In this document: in pieces, positions 20,364-31,441 of the stretch
Position numbering within the stretch: position 1 is the stretch's first letter
Layout: each line of letters opens with the position of its first letter
Notes under the pieces: generated by a model
What the model saw: the letters and a program-made list of their open reading frames with translations, nothing else
What the model was told of the DNA's origin: nothing
Databases searched by the model: none
Made by a program: the position numbers and the translations under genes
From: Ampelocalamus luodianensis
Lineage: Eukaryota > Streptophyta > Magnoliopsida > Poales > Poaceae
Length of the DNA: 64,000 nucleotides
Assembly: GCA_036346255.1 (NCBI GenBank)
Contig: CM070625.1
Span: forward strand, 32,678,520-32,742,519
Direction: 5' to 3'

Positions 20364-21208
20364 TACCTCCCTAAATTGTAGAAATGAATATTAGAATGCT
20401 AGGAACAACATCTCATTATCTCATAAAGCATTTTATTACTCGTTATAAACTTGGGTCATATATCCGCATCGATGGCAATGGGTCCACATGTAAGACAGAG
20501 AGAGATATATATGGGCTTATTGGATGGTGTGGATGACAAGTGGGACCAAGTTGCTAAAAAGAGTTTGTTCTGCTATATATATATATATATCGATTGGATG
20601 ATATGTAGCCCAGAGGTCCACACACTCGAGAGAAAATAAGAAGATGCCAATTGAGCAGATGAACGAACAGAGAACATACTCTGCATGTTAGGTTTAGGCA
20701 ATTGTATGGCAAGGTTTTAGCAAAGATTTTGCAACGAGTTGGCAAAGCATGTATTAGGGAAATAATTAAGAAGGAGAGAAGGGGACGAGAGAACAAGCCA
20801 TATACTCACGCATCGGATGCTAGATGTGAACAGATCCAAAGTTACAGCCAATTTTGATGCAAGGAGGTAAGCCCTGCATCGTAAGGATTAGAGAAGGATT
20901 AACAAAGGAGAACATAGAGAATGACTAGTAGAGCAAAATAACAAGAAACAGCCAACTCAACCGAGATACATGCACACGCACCGACTCAAAGAAGGTGAAG
21001 GCAAACAGAAGGAAACGATTTAGCCGGACGTGATGGCGCGTATCGAATTTGGAAAAACTCACCGAGGAAGCGAGAACGCGATGAACACATTTCGCCTTAT
21101 GGCTTGACATGGCCGACGGTACTCCAAATGATCTTGGGAAGGGGATGGAACCATGACGAGAACATGACGACGCCAAGCCAACGCCACAGATTTGCTTCCA
21201 GCCGAGAC
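20364..21208. other. Unassigned sequence, partly LTR-like
   Basis: Contains a short AT microsatellite at about 20574-20591 and no coding signature. The right part probably belongs to the minus-oriented LTR that ends at 22348, but its left boundary is not visible. Confidence 0.35.
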
Positions 21209-22348
21209 GCTGATGAATGCAGCATTCACCGAGAAGACCTTTCGCTTGAGCTCGCTTTTTGAGATTGCGAACAAAATAGATCGGTTTGGAGGAAATCAAT
21301 TTGGGGGAGAAGAGGAGATCAAGACTGACATTTGGACGGAATGGTTTGCTTTTATACGATCGTGGAGGAATACATGATTTTTAGAAGATTTGGTTTGCTT
21401 ATGTAAGGTGAAACCAACTCATCCGCCGCTGGGAGGAAATGATGAATAAGATAATCGTGATTATCTGAGCATATGGAAGGAGAGAGAAAAGGCAGATTTT
21501 TGGAATTAAAATAAAAGGCCAAAACCAAAGAGATCAAATAAATAGTAAACAAATCCTAAAAATCTTTAAAATACCCAACAATTCCTTAAAAACACAAGGG
21601 AAGCCAAATAATATAGGTTTTTTATTTAATTAATGTTTATATTAGTCAAATTATTTTTTTAATTTTGGAAAATTCCCACTTAAGCTTTATTAATTCAAAT
21701 AAAATTGGTGAAACTTTTCAGTGACCTAAACTACTCAAAAGATTTTGAAAAGCCAAATTTTGGGACGCTTGATGAAGGCGCAGTAGCGTGAGAAGACCTT
21801 CGCTGGAGCTTAGTTTTCCTGGAGGTTATGCGATTTGAAAAAGAGATCCGTTTGGAGGAAACCAATTTGTGGGGGAATAGAAGAGGAGATCAAGACGAAT
21901 GTTCGGACGCAAACGGCCGCATTTATACGCACTGGGCGGAAAATATGATTTTTGAAGATTTGGTTTGCTCATGTACATGAAATGGACTCATCCTGCTCGG
22001 TTGAGGAATGACAAACAAAGAAATCGTGATTTATCAGAGTACATGGTAGAGAGAGAAAAAGAGAGATTGAAATTAAAATAAAAGGCCAAAAATCAAGGAG
22101 ACTCAAATAAATAGCAAACAAACTGAAAACATCTCGTAAAAATACCTAAAATTTTCTTAAAACACAAGGAAGCCAAATAACATACAAGGTTTTTATTTAA
22201 TTAATATTTATATTAGTCGAATTAAATATTTTTAATTTTGTGAAATTTCCAATTAAACTTTATTAATTCAAATAAAATTGGTAAAATTTTTCCATGCACT
22301 CTAAACTACTCAAAAGATTTTTGAAAAGCCAAATTTTGAGACGTTACA
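21209..22348 (-). repeat. LTR end with tandemly duplicated U3 region
   Basis: Two adjacent ~565-bp copies (21209-21770 and 21771-22348) share order and content. Each starts GATGAA, then GAGAAGACCTT, GGAGGAAA.CAATTTG and GAGGAGATCAAGAC. Each next has a TTTATACG TATA-like word (minus strand CGTATAAA), GAAGATTTGGTTTGCT.ATGTA and AAATAAAAGGCCAAAA. Both end TTTTGAAAAGCCAAATTTTG. The right copy ends GAGACGTTACA, a proper LTR terminus on the minus strand; the left ends GGGACGCTT. The U3 with its candidate promoter has thus been duplicated in tandem. Confidence 0.78.
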
Positions 22349-22962
22349 GAATTCCTATCTCTATGCCTTTAAAAGCTAGTACTTCTCTGTATGGGAATGT
22401 ACTAGTAGTGTGTCAAAGATCCGACGCCTTCCCCAAAGAACGCCTCGCATGCCCCGACCGCAAAATTGAGTTCGTCATTGAGCTTGCACCACATCGCACC
22501 AATTTCAAAACGGCCATATCGGATGCCTCCAATGAGTTGGTTGAACGGGAAGAACAACCCAAAGAACTTCAAGATATGGGATCTATTAGGCCGAGCCCTC
22601 ACCTTGGGGATGCTCCGGCTATCTTTGTCAAGAAGAAAGACAAGAGTTTGCGATGTGTGTTGACTACCATCCGCTGGAACGGTCACTATCAAGAACAAGT
22701 ATCCATTCCACCTGGATTGGATGATTTGTTTGATCAATTGAGTGGAGCCCAAGTCTTCCAAGATTGATTTGCGCTTAGGATATCATCAAATCAAGGTTAG
22801 AACTCAAGACATTCCAAACACTACATTCTCAACTCACATGTGATTGCATAGTAGCACACTATCATGCTCTTCTGCTTGACAAAATGCACCAAAGATATCT
22901 CATGAACCTCATTAATTCGGCTGGCCATGGAATATCCGATAAGTTTGTTATTGTGTTTATCC
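22349..22962 (+). pseudogene. Gypsy RT N-terminal remnant of the oldest element
   Basis: The frame at 22294-22767 includes DAFPKERLACPDRKIEFVIE, then AISDASNELVEREEQPKELQ, SIRPSPHLGDAPAIFVKKKD and DDLFDQLSGAQVF. This is the start of gypsy RT from the FP..LP..PP entry segment to the D.F..L.GA..F..ID block. In the next frame come IDLRLGYHQIKVRTQDIP and, with further shifts, a CLTKCTKDI.. and EYP..FVIVF-like run up to 22962, where a truncated LTR takes over. The catalytic YIDD would have been just beyond the break and is missing. Confidence 0.88.
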
Positions 22963-25678
22963 ATTTTAGATGGATTTAGGTAAAAGAATTATTCCATTTG
23001 GAGTTATGAATTGGAAGTTATGTTATTTTGAATTTCTGTGTTTCATTAAACCTAAATCATGTAACTTAATTATTTGGCCAAAATTTGTAGAACAGTGGTG
23101 GGGTAAAGGATTACATAGGTAAATAGGCAATATTAATACAAGTTTAGAACAGTTGAGTTTGTCCCATTTGGAGTTCTTATGATTTAGTTATTGATTTTCA
23201 AAGTTATCACTTTTATAGTATAAAAATAATGGAGTTAAGGAGTATATTCTCCCAAAATAGTTTCTGTGATAGAGGTAAACATGGAGACCATTTTAGAATT
23301 AAGTTCACTGAAAATGAAAATTATCAAAAGTGGTCTCACTGCTTTTGGAGGTTCCAATAATTACTTATGCATTTTTAAAGATTTCACCATATTCCTATTG
23401 TAAATATAATGATTTTAATGAATAAATTTCCAATTAAAACCTCTGCTACAGAGACATGTATGAAACCAATTTGATAGGAAGTCCATTAAGAATGTGTAAT
23501 TTTCGTATGGTTTCATTCAATTTGGAGTTGAAATGAATTTGATATGCAATTTAGAACATAATACCATTTTTTCATTTTATAAATAAACAGATTTCGAAAT
23601 TACTAAAAGAACTACTACTTTTCTCACCGAGACGTGGTGGTGCCACGGTCAAGGACATGCGCCCGAGGAATGTGCAAATGCCTTCTCTAATTTAACTCAG
23701 ATTTAAATACGCAGAGCCGACAGCGGGGTCCTCGTCACCCACTTGGCTTCATCGGACTAGGTTCACCGACGCAGCACGCTATGGCGACGGGGTTTACGGG
23801 CTAGGCCCACCACTCACCACTATGGCTTTAAAATTAGTGTGCTGGGATTTCTGCAAGGTCCCACTTGTAAGTTTACACATTAGGACCCGCGAAGACAGTG
23901 GATTAAAAGCCAATGATTGGGTTAACGCGAAATGACTAAGCTACAAGAATGGTCGGGCACGGCACGCGCACCGCGCCGCCGCTCGCTTGCTCTGGTGGCT
24001 CCGCCTGCCACACGCGACCATGGCATGAGCTCGCCACTTGTCGTGATTAGTTCGCAATAGTCTTGCGCATCATAAGCATGTGGTCTGGTCACCGAGCCGC
24101 CCGCACTCTGCCATTGGGCCCGAGATGAACGGAGGTGACTCTACGTAAAAAGTGCAACAGAGATGTACAGTACCAGAAGTCGACATCCAAGCTGCAGCCT
24201 GTGCCCTAGGGACTAAGCGGAAGTGACCGAGCTAGATGGAAGCTCTGGGAAGCTTGAGATGGTCGGAGTGATTTCGCGCACGAGAAGACAAGTGCGTGCA
24301 AAAGGCTTCACGTAGAGAGGATGCCCTGGCCAAAAGGAGGTAACCGAGAGTTAGGTATAGCCTGAAAGATCCACAGAGGATACTCTAGGAGCAAGGAATC
24401 AAAGAGGAGCTTACTGGAACAAGGTAGGAGATGAAGGGTTCGTGCTATGGTCAAAAGATCAAATCTTCCAATACACGCACACCGGCTGGCAATGTCCAAA
24501 TATAGTTAGGGTTTTGATTAGTGAGCTAAGGCATGCAAGGTGACGCGTGGATTGAGTGATAATACTCTGGACACGCAAGAATGCATTTGTGTGTCCGCGG
24601 TGGCTGCTTCCGCCGTGGAGTCGGAGCACGAAGATGAACCAAAGAGCTACAAGAAAGCGATAGGAGTCGGGATGAGCAAAATGGAAATGACATGGAAGGT
24701 AGAGAAGCGTGGATCACCTCGAGAAGCTTTCTAGAGAGATGAGCATTGTGGAGTTTCTCCTCTCCTCCTCACAACCGAGGAGAAGTGAGGTCCAATGAAG
24801 GGCATAGGGGAGTCTTATCTCCGTGAAGAAGACGGCAACGAGCGGCGTTAGGTGGAGAAGCTCTCTGCTGGTCAACCATGCCGTGGTGTGACGGCGCGAC
24901 TGAGGTGCTCGGTGAGCGCGTCGCTGCGGCACGGATGCCCGAGGGCGCCAATGAGGTCGGTGACGGAGCCGATGTGTGGGCTCAGTGCCACGATATAGGC
25001 AAGGCGCGGCGGTAGCAAAGTGGTTTGATCAGCGACCGCTAGATTGGCGAATGGACTGGACGAGATGAGCGGGAGCATTCTGACAGTGTCGAATGACTCG
25101 GGAGACCCGAGCCGCTTGATGAGGATCTAACGGCCGCATGTGGCGGCGCGTTTAGGTGGCTGGGTTGAGTCCGCTGCCGAGCCTGACCGAGCCTGAGGAA
25201 CAAGAGCGACGGGTTTGGGTTCGTGCTTGACCAGGATTTTAATTTATTCTTCCTACTTTGACCGTATTAAAAATAGAAATAAAAATCCTAAAATCATGAA
25301 ATAAATTGTGGGGTTCCGGGAGATATAGTTCCCATAAAAATTATGAAACCCTACTGTTCATAATATAATTTGTGATATTTAAATTCAAACATGTTGTATG
25401 TCTATGAAGGTTGTTTGAATTTTAACTATGTTCAAACTGTTCTCAAAAATTTTAGAAAAATTATATTAATTCATGATAATTAATTTAGTATTTGAATAAA
25501 TTGGTTCCAGATGATGATCACAAATTTTTATTACTGATTGAAGTGAAATTTGAATTTTGATGTATGTTCACTTCAAATTAGATTTTCCAAGTACAATATA
25601 TTATGAAATGATTTGAATTTGATAATGCATGTTAGTGAAATACATATTAATCCAATTTACTTAGTTGGGTCTGTGGCA
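22963..25678 (-). repeat. Truncated 3' LTR of element 1
   Basis: Aligns colinearly with 33415-36113 of the 5' LTR, starting ATTTTAGATGGATTTAGG and ending near GTTGGGTCTGTGGCA (consensus end GGGGCTGTGACA). AT-rich parts are nearly identical between copies. The GC-rich centre (about 23640-25200) differs by many small indels. Confidence 0.88.
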
Positions 25679-25689
25679 AACCTCCCTTA

Positions 25690-27330
25690 CAAAAGATCTC
25701 AACCCTAGATCCGGGGAGAAGAATTAGAAAGTTTTCATTAGAAGTTATAATTTACGTTGTCTTGATTTCCTTCAAAGATAGTGTTGACATGTTATAATTA
25801 TACCATAAGAATAATTTTGTTTACATTGCTATGTTTTACCTTTCCTTCTGTAGAGAAGAGGTTTGATATGCCGCCGATCCTGCCTTCACGCTCCAAGTTG
25901 CTTCATTCTCCGTGGTTGCCCATTGAACTCTGACGAACTTGATGTTACGATTCTAGTCTTACGCCTCGCTTCTCAAGGATACGAATCGGCTCTCTCGATA
26001 AGATAGATCGTTGCAAGTCGAGTTTATCCAACTCGCTGCCCGGACTGGGACTCAAGACATTTCGTTGAGACATGGAAGACGCAGGCACGTTCGAGAGTGA
26101 TGGTGGCAACCCAACCGGTATGCCACCGAATCCCAACTTAGCTAGAATACGAAGGTCCAATATAGCGATGTGCTAATTTACTCCTTGATTTGGAAACGAC
26201 AAACTCTTTCATAGGAGACTTTAAGATATACATGATCGCCCACTCCGAACTCAATCTCGCGACGGCGATAATATAATACGACTTCCGACGCGATTGAGTC
26301 ATTCTAAGTCGCTCACGAATGACGCGAACTTGTTTTTCAAAGATCTTCCACCAAGGTTGCTATAAATGTCCTCTCCCTGGCTTCGACCAGCTCAAAGGTG
26401 TTCTACAAGCTCTCCCATACAATGCTTCAAGGGTGACATTTGAATGCTCGATTGAAACTATTGTTGTAGGAGAACTCGCAACGGTAAATATTTTTCCCAA
26501 CTATCAGAGGATGCGACGCAAGCCCGAGAAGGTCTTCAAAAACTTGGTTTACCTTCTCGCTTGTCCATCCGCTTATGGTGATAAGCGGAGCTAAAAGATA
26601 GACTGTCCCCATCGCTTATGTAAGCATTCCTCTAAATAGGATGTGAATTGAGGGCCTCATCGTAAACTATCACCTTTGGAACACCGTGAGACAAACAATT
26701 TTGCAATGTAAAGCTCCGCTAACTTGTCCACCACTGAGATGATGGTCTTGACAGAATGAAGTGAGCAACTTTCACAAACGGCCTACAATTACCCATATAG
26801 AATCAAATCCACTTTTAGTTCTAGGAAGGCCTATGATAAAATCCATGCCAACTTCTTCCCATTTCCACTGGGAATGGCAGGGATCTAGAGTACCAATGGC
26901 TTCAAATGCTCACTTAACTTTGACATAGATCACACTCTGCCACATACCGCAACGTGTCGCTCATTCTCGCTCCACCACGCTTTCTTTTTCAAATCTTGAT
27001 ACATTTTCGCATTCTGGTGGATAGAGAATTTTGAGTTATGAGCCTCCTTGAGAATCAATTCTCTCAAGTGGCGATCAAATGGTACCACCATACGGTTTCC
27101 AAACCATAGAGTACCTTGTGCATCTTGCTTAAAACATTTAGCCTGCCTTGTTTCATTAGTTCTAAAATTTGAGCCACTTCCGCGATCGCTTTCGGGCTTC
27201 CCTATTTGGTCCTCAAGTGTGCAAGTCACACCGAGGGCTGTGGCTAACCTTCTTCAACTATCTCCGTGTAGGCCTTGCAATGCAAAACATAAGCGCGTGT
27301 AAAAGGAGTTACCGATAAACAGCTTGTGAC
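25690..27330 (-). pseudogene. Element 1 integrase remnant
   Basis: On the minus strand, the reading near 27229-26930 gives NETRQAKCFKQDAQGTLWFG, then NRMVVPFDRHLRELILKEAH and MYQDLKKKAWWS, the HHCC zinc-binding N-terminal domain of gypsy integrase. Core pieces (GERVNQ.LEDLL.., FSYNNSF..., MSPFEALY-like) follow towards 26400. VSQ.../SREPIRILEKR at 26160-25945 is the linker to the C-terminal tail. The frame changes repeatedly, and the catalytic Asp blocks cannot all be read. The order is the same as in element 2. Confidence 0.82.
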
Positions 27331-27399
27331 CAAATTTTTCGCCTCAATGCGCGGCCACGACATTAGCCTTCCCCGATGATAATGGAGTCCCATATCATA

Positions 27400-27760
27400 A
27401 TCTTTAATCAACTCAAGCCATCTTCTTGTCTCAAGTTCTGTCGGCTTGGGTGAAAAATATATTTAAGGCTCTTATGGTCGGTAGATCTCGCAACGACATC
27501 GGCGAGGTAATGTCGCCAAATCTTCAAGGCATGAACTACAACCGCGAGCCCAGGTCGTGTGGGATAATTGGTCTCATGGGGCCTCACAATTGCCTTTGAC
27601 GCAGAGGCCACCACTCGCCGCCTTGCATAAGCACACAACCGAGCCCATGGCGAGATGCATCACAAGAGATATCAAAGCTCTTGTGAATGTCCGCGTAATA
27701 AGCACGTGAGCCTCGTCGCTGCATTCTTTCGTGGTTTGAAGCTGCTCGCATTCGCGCTGT
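27400..27760 (-). pseudogene. Element 1 RNase H remnant
   Basis: The minus-strand frame 27638-27408 includes PHETNYPTRPGLAVVVHALK, then IWRHYLADVVARSTDHKSLK and YIFHPSRQNLRQ. These correspond to gypsy RNase H with its HDLELAAVVHALK...HRWRHYL and DHKSLKYIF..Q.LNLRQ motifs. Asp-to-Gly type changes (HDLE read as TRPG) and upstream frameshifts in the ASRQL segment make it non-functional. Confidence 0.85.
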
Positions 27761-28450
27761 CCACTCAAATTTCTTTTTCTTTCTTTAGAAGTTGGGTCAT
27801 AGGCTTTGCAATTTTCGAGAAATTTTGATGAACTCACGGTAGTATCCCGCAAGTCCAAGAAAACTACGTAATGTCGTGACGCCTTGGGTTGCTTCCACTC
27901 AAGGACATCTTGCACCTTACTAGGATCAACAATGACACCGCCTTAGATAGGATATGACCCAAGAAACTAACCTCTCGGCCAAACTCACACTTGCTGAATT
28001 TGGCATACAAATTGATGGTGGCGTAAGCTTTTCTAACACAAGTCTCAAATGTTGCTCGTGCTCAAGATCGCACTTAGAGTAGATAAGGATATCATCAATG
28101 AAAACCAAGATAAACTCGATCCAAGTATTCCATGAACACCGAATTCATGAGGTTCATGAAATAGGTCGGGCATTGGTCAAACCAAAGGACATGACCGTAC
28201 TGCATAAACCGTAACAGTAGAGAAGGCGTCTTCTAATGTCCTTGGTTCTAACTTAACTGATGGTAGCCTAACCTCAAGTCAATTTTGAGAACACCCAGCT
28301 CCACTAAGCTGGTCAAATAGGTCATCATCCGCTGGAGCGATACTTGTTCTTGATGGTGACTCATTCAACTGACAGTAGTCAACACACATCCGCAGACTCT
28401 TGTCTTTCTTCTTGACAAAGAGAGCCTGCATCCCTGGCAAGCGCAGGAGC
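27760..28450 (-). pseudogene. Element 1 reverse transcriptase remnant
   Basis: The catalytic segment VFIDDILIYSK is present on the minus strand near 28108-28070 (the frame starts MVFIDDILIYSKCDLEHEQH). It is followed by LRLVLEKL and FAER.VSWVISY-like thumb residues. Upstream (28440-28200) are VKKKDKSLRMCVDY-like, LSG..VFSKIDLRLGYHQ-like and SFGLTNA.TYFMN-like blocks in mixed frames. The sequence around 28230 (minus strand GACATTAGAAGACGCC) carries a frame-disrupting change also found at the same place in element 2. Confidence 0.88.
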
Positions 28451-28649
28451 TAGGCCCGATGAAACCCTTATCTTGCAACTCCTGTTGTTCTTTCAATTCA
28501 GCATTAGTTGCATGCATCCGATATGGCCTTTTGAGATGGGCGCAGACGTGTGCAAGCTCAATGACAAACTCTACCTCTCTGGCGTGGGCATGCCCGAAGT
28601 TCTTCAGTGGAACACATCAGATACTCACTCACCATCGACCTCTCTAGCG

Positions 28650-28960
28650 CGAGAGAGGTACTCGCCTAAAGCATAGGTGAGAACTACCCACTAGAGGTGC
28701 AAAGACGACCGGATGTCGCCCTCGCTAGTCACTCAAATAGACCGCTGGCACAATCAATCTTCCCCCGATTCTTAGATAACCAATCCATCCCTAAGATAAC
28801 GTCAATGCCTACGTAACTTATCACTATTAAGTTTGGCTAAAAGTTAACGCTTTGTATTTCAATTTTTACGCCCTACGCATTTGATCGTGCCAGAGAAACC
28901 AACCTGGGACCGAATATGATAAGGCGGTGTAGTGTATGTATCTTGAATTGGTTAATTTCC
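28650..28960 (-). pseudogene. Element 1 aspartic protease remnant
   Basis: Colinear with the better-preserved protease of element 2 (44468-44854). The segment around 28745-28830 encodes the minus-strand ..IDVILGMDWL.KNRGK.DCA-like stretch in broken frames, and the part near 28960-29000 corresponds to the LFDYGASHSFI region. It is identified mainly by alignment to element 2. Confidence 0.7.
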
Positions 28961-28999
28961 GTGATACTGCTTTTAATAAATGAATGAGATGCTCCGTAA

Positions 29000-30190
29000 T
29001 CAAATAAAACTGATGCAAGACATGAATTAACAAGTAGTACCTAGCACGACGCCGTGCGCTCGCCGCTTCCGAGACGCGGTTGACGCGACCACGCATGCCG
29101 GGGAGTAGGTGCTGCTCGTGGCGCGGGCGTGGCCTCGCCGAGTCGGGGTGGTGCCGGAGCGCAGTATGTCCGGCATCCTCGCCGCTTGGCGCAGGCATCG
29201 CGGAGCAGTGGCCCCGACGCCACAAAGGAAACAGTAACGCCGCTTGTATGCCCCGCCACCAGGGTCTCTCGCCCCACCAGTGCCGCTGAGCCGCCGGTGG
29301 AGAAGGTCGTGGAGGTGCCACAGAGACCTCGATGGTGTTGCCGCACGAGGTGCTCGAGGTAGCCCGGGCGTGGCCCGGGAAAATCGCCACTCGCCACTAC
29401 GCCCGAAGGCCTTCCTCCTCTTCCTCGACTCATCCACCGTTATGCTCTCATGCTCCACCACGATTGCCTTGTTGACCGATGCCGGAAACTCAAATCATGT
29501 GCGCCAAAACAAGCCGCAACTCCTCCGATAGTCCATGGAAGAACCTCGCTCCGCCGACGAGCGCCTCGTCGAGACATCGTCCGAGCATACCGCCAAGTAG
29601 TTGAAATCATGCAGTACTCCATGACTATCCTCCCCGCCTGCCTCGAGGCAGGAACCGCCGCCGCTTGATAAGCGACTCTCCGCATATGGGCCTCGAACGC
29701 TGCCTCGACCGCCCCAAGTCGACGCGATGGGCGGCCGCATGGCGAATAACTATCCCACCACGCGCTGCGCACCGCCAACCGGAGCAGCCGCAAACAAGAC
29801 TCTTCTCAACTCCGATACATCGCGCAATGTTCAGCTTCTTCTCAATGTTGTGCAATACGCCTTTCCGCTTCCATCGGGTCCTTGCCGCCCGCAAACGCCG
29901 AGGGTTGGTCCGCTGAACTCGCCGAGACCTCCGACGCCGGTGGGCAGCTCTTCGCCGCGAACGGAGTCAGGCAGTTACGCACGACGCCTCGCATCCGGTT
30001 TGGTCCATCCGCTGCGCCAATCATCATCATAAACTTGACCATGGATGGCGGCGAGGGAGCACTCTCAGCGGTCCACCCCGCCGACGGCTGGCCGAGAGGG
30101 CTCGCCATGCTCGGGATTCGGCCGCCGATGACTCGCCCCTAATCGGGAGAAATCGCCAAGGTGCTAGACGTGGTGCCCTAGAGAGGGATG
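29000..30190 (-). pseudogene. Element 1 gag remnant with zinc-knuckle trace
   Basis: The minus strand gives HNIEKKLNIARC (about 29860) and a W..SY segment of the retrotransposon gag domain, then VMEYCMI..., VVEHESITVDES and the knuckle region YKRRYCFLCGVGATAPRCL near 29255-29200. In the knuckle two Cys and the last Cys remain, but the GHYA.. part is frameshifted. Gag would form the capsid. GC-rich composition gives many overlapping false frames here. Confidence 0.78.
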
Positions 30191-31441
30191 GGGGGAGCCT
30201 CCGCCACAGGCTCCCTGATCGCAGTAGTCGATCCTATCATCCCAGTATTAGGCAAGGATGGTTAGTAAGTAAGACAAAAGCCATTACTTGGCCATACATG
30301 CAAAATCAATATCAAAGAGCATGAAAATTGTAACATCAAATGGAACACCGAACATTAATCAACATAAACCTGAATCGATATAACTCAGACATAAGCGCCG
30401 CAGTTTAAGATTACAATCAAGTAGTAGTGGTTGCAAATAAAACATAACGCTTCGATATATACTACCCTATTACATAATCCTAAGGATACAAGCTCAAACA
30501 TAGAGCTCCCTCGCCCTAACACTTCAGATATTATTCCGGCCAAAGTTCACCTGAAAGTCATCGAAAGGTGTATCCTGTGGGATCCTGTGGTCTTCCTGGT
30601 CTCCCTGCTGGTGGGCGTAGGGGGATCCACGCCATGATATGGCCTCCAACTTCGTGGAAGACGATAGTCCCGCGGCGCAGAAATGTACGGTGAAACCTCA
30701 TTAGCGCCATATAAAGACATCCGACGACTAGCCTCGTGTCATGCATAAGTCAGAAATGCTCCCCGAAGCTACAATGAGACGCACGACGCCTCCCATAACT
30801 CATGCATTATGCAAATGATGCATTGGTCCATTACGCGAACCAATCTCGCCAATCGCTCGACTTGGGGTCCTCCCAAACCGATCCTAGCAAACGAAGCTCA
30901 CGTCCCTAGCGCGCGCGCGCGATCGGAAAGTGATCATATGGGGCTAAGCACTCACAGTCGTGAGCTAAGACGCACTCATGGCCACCAAAGCCACTTCTTG
31001 TAACGCCATGGCCTCCGGTACCACGCTACCGAAGCGTAAGGTATGCTCCCGTGACTTGTCTAGCAACGATATCTATCATCGCCATAAATTCCTCCATTCC
31101 CGGTCCTCGATCACGGCAGTAGATGGAATAAGGGGCTGATATGTGAAGTTCGCCCACCACATCATGTCTCGTAGCAACGCCGGCATCCATCCACCCTTCA
31201 CATTGAGTTTCCTGACAAGTCACCGAGGGTTCATCTAAAGGCAAGTAGGCAAGGTAAGTTAGTTTCATAAACCAAAATAGGATCAGAGAGAAAAGATACT
31301 AAGATGGATAAGGAATAAAAGATATTCTAACTTAAACTTCCCAAAGTAATTTGATAATTTCAAAATATTTTGACTCGTAAGGCTTACTAACTCTAACGCC
31401 AGCATACTCTAACCTACAATAAGATGGCTCGATACTAACGC
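30191..31441 (-). other. Element 1 untranslated leader with primer-binding-like site
   Basis: No coding signature between gag and the LTR. It is colinear with 46081-47253 of element 2. At its right edge the minus strand reads TTAGTATCGAGCCAT (31424-31438), resembling the iMet-tRNA primer-binding sequence TGGTATCAGAGCC with a few changes. Four bases separate it from the LTR end. Confidence 0.7.

Noticed and set aside
20574..20591. AT dinucleotide run as a regulatory element
   Set aside because: Ordinary short microsatellite.
28866..30142. Many overlapping 70-174 codon frames on both strands
   Set aside because: Only the minus-strand pieces matching gag and the zinc knuckle are real. The others are shadows of GC-rich gag DNA.
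30900..30925. GCGCGCGCGCG run as Z-DNA or a promoter
   Set aside because: Short alternating run in a retrotransposon leader; nothing supports a function.
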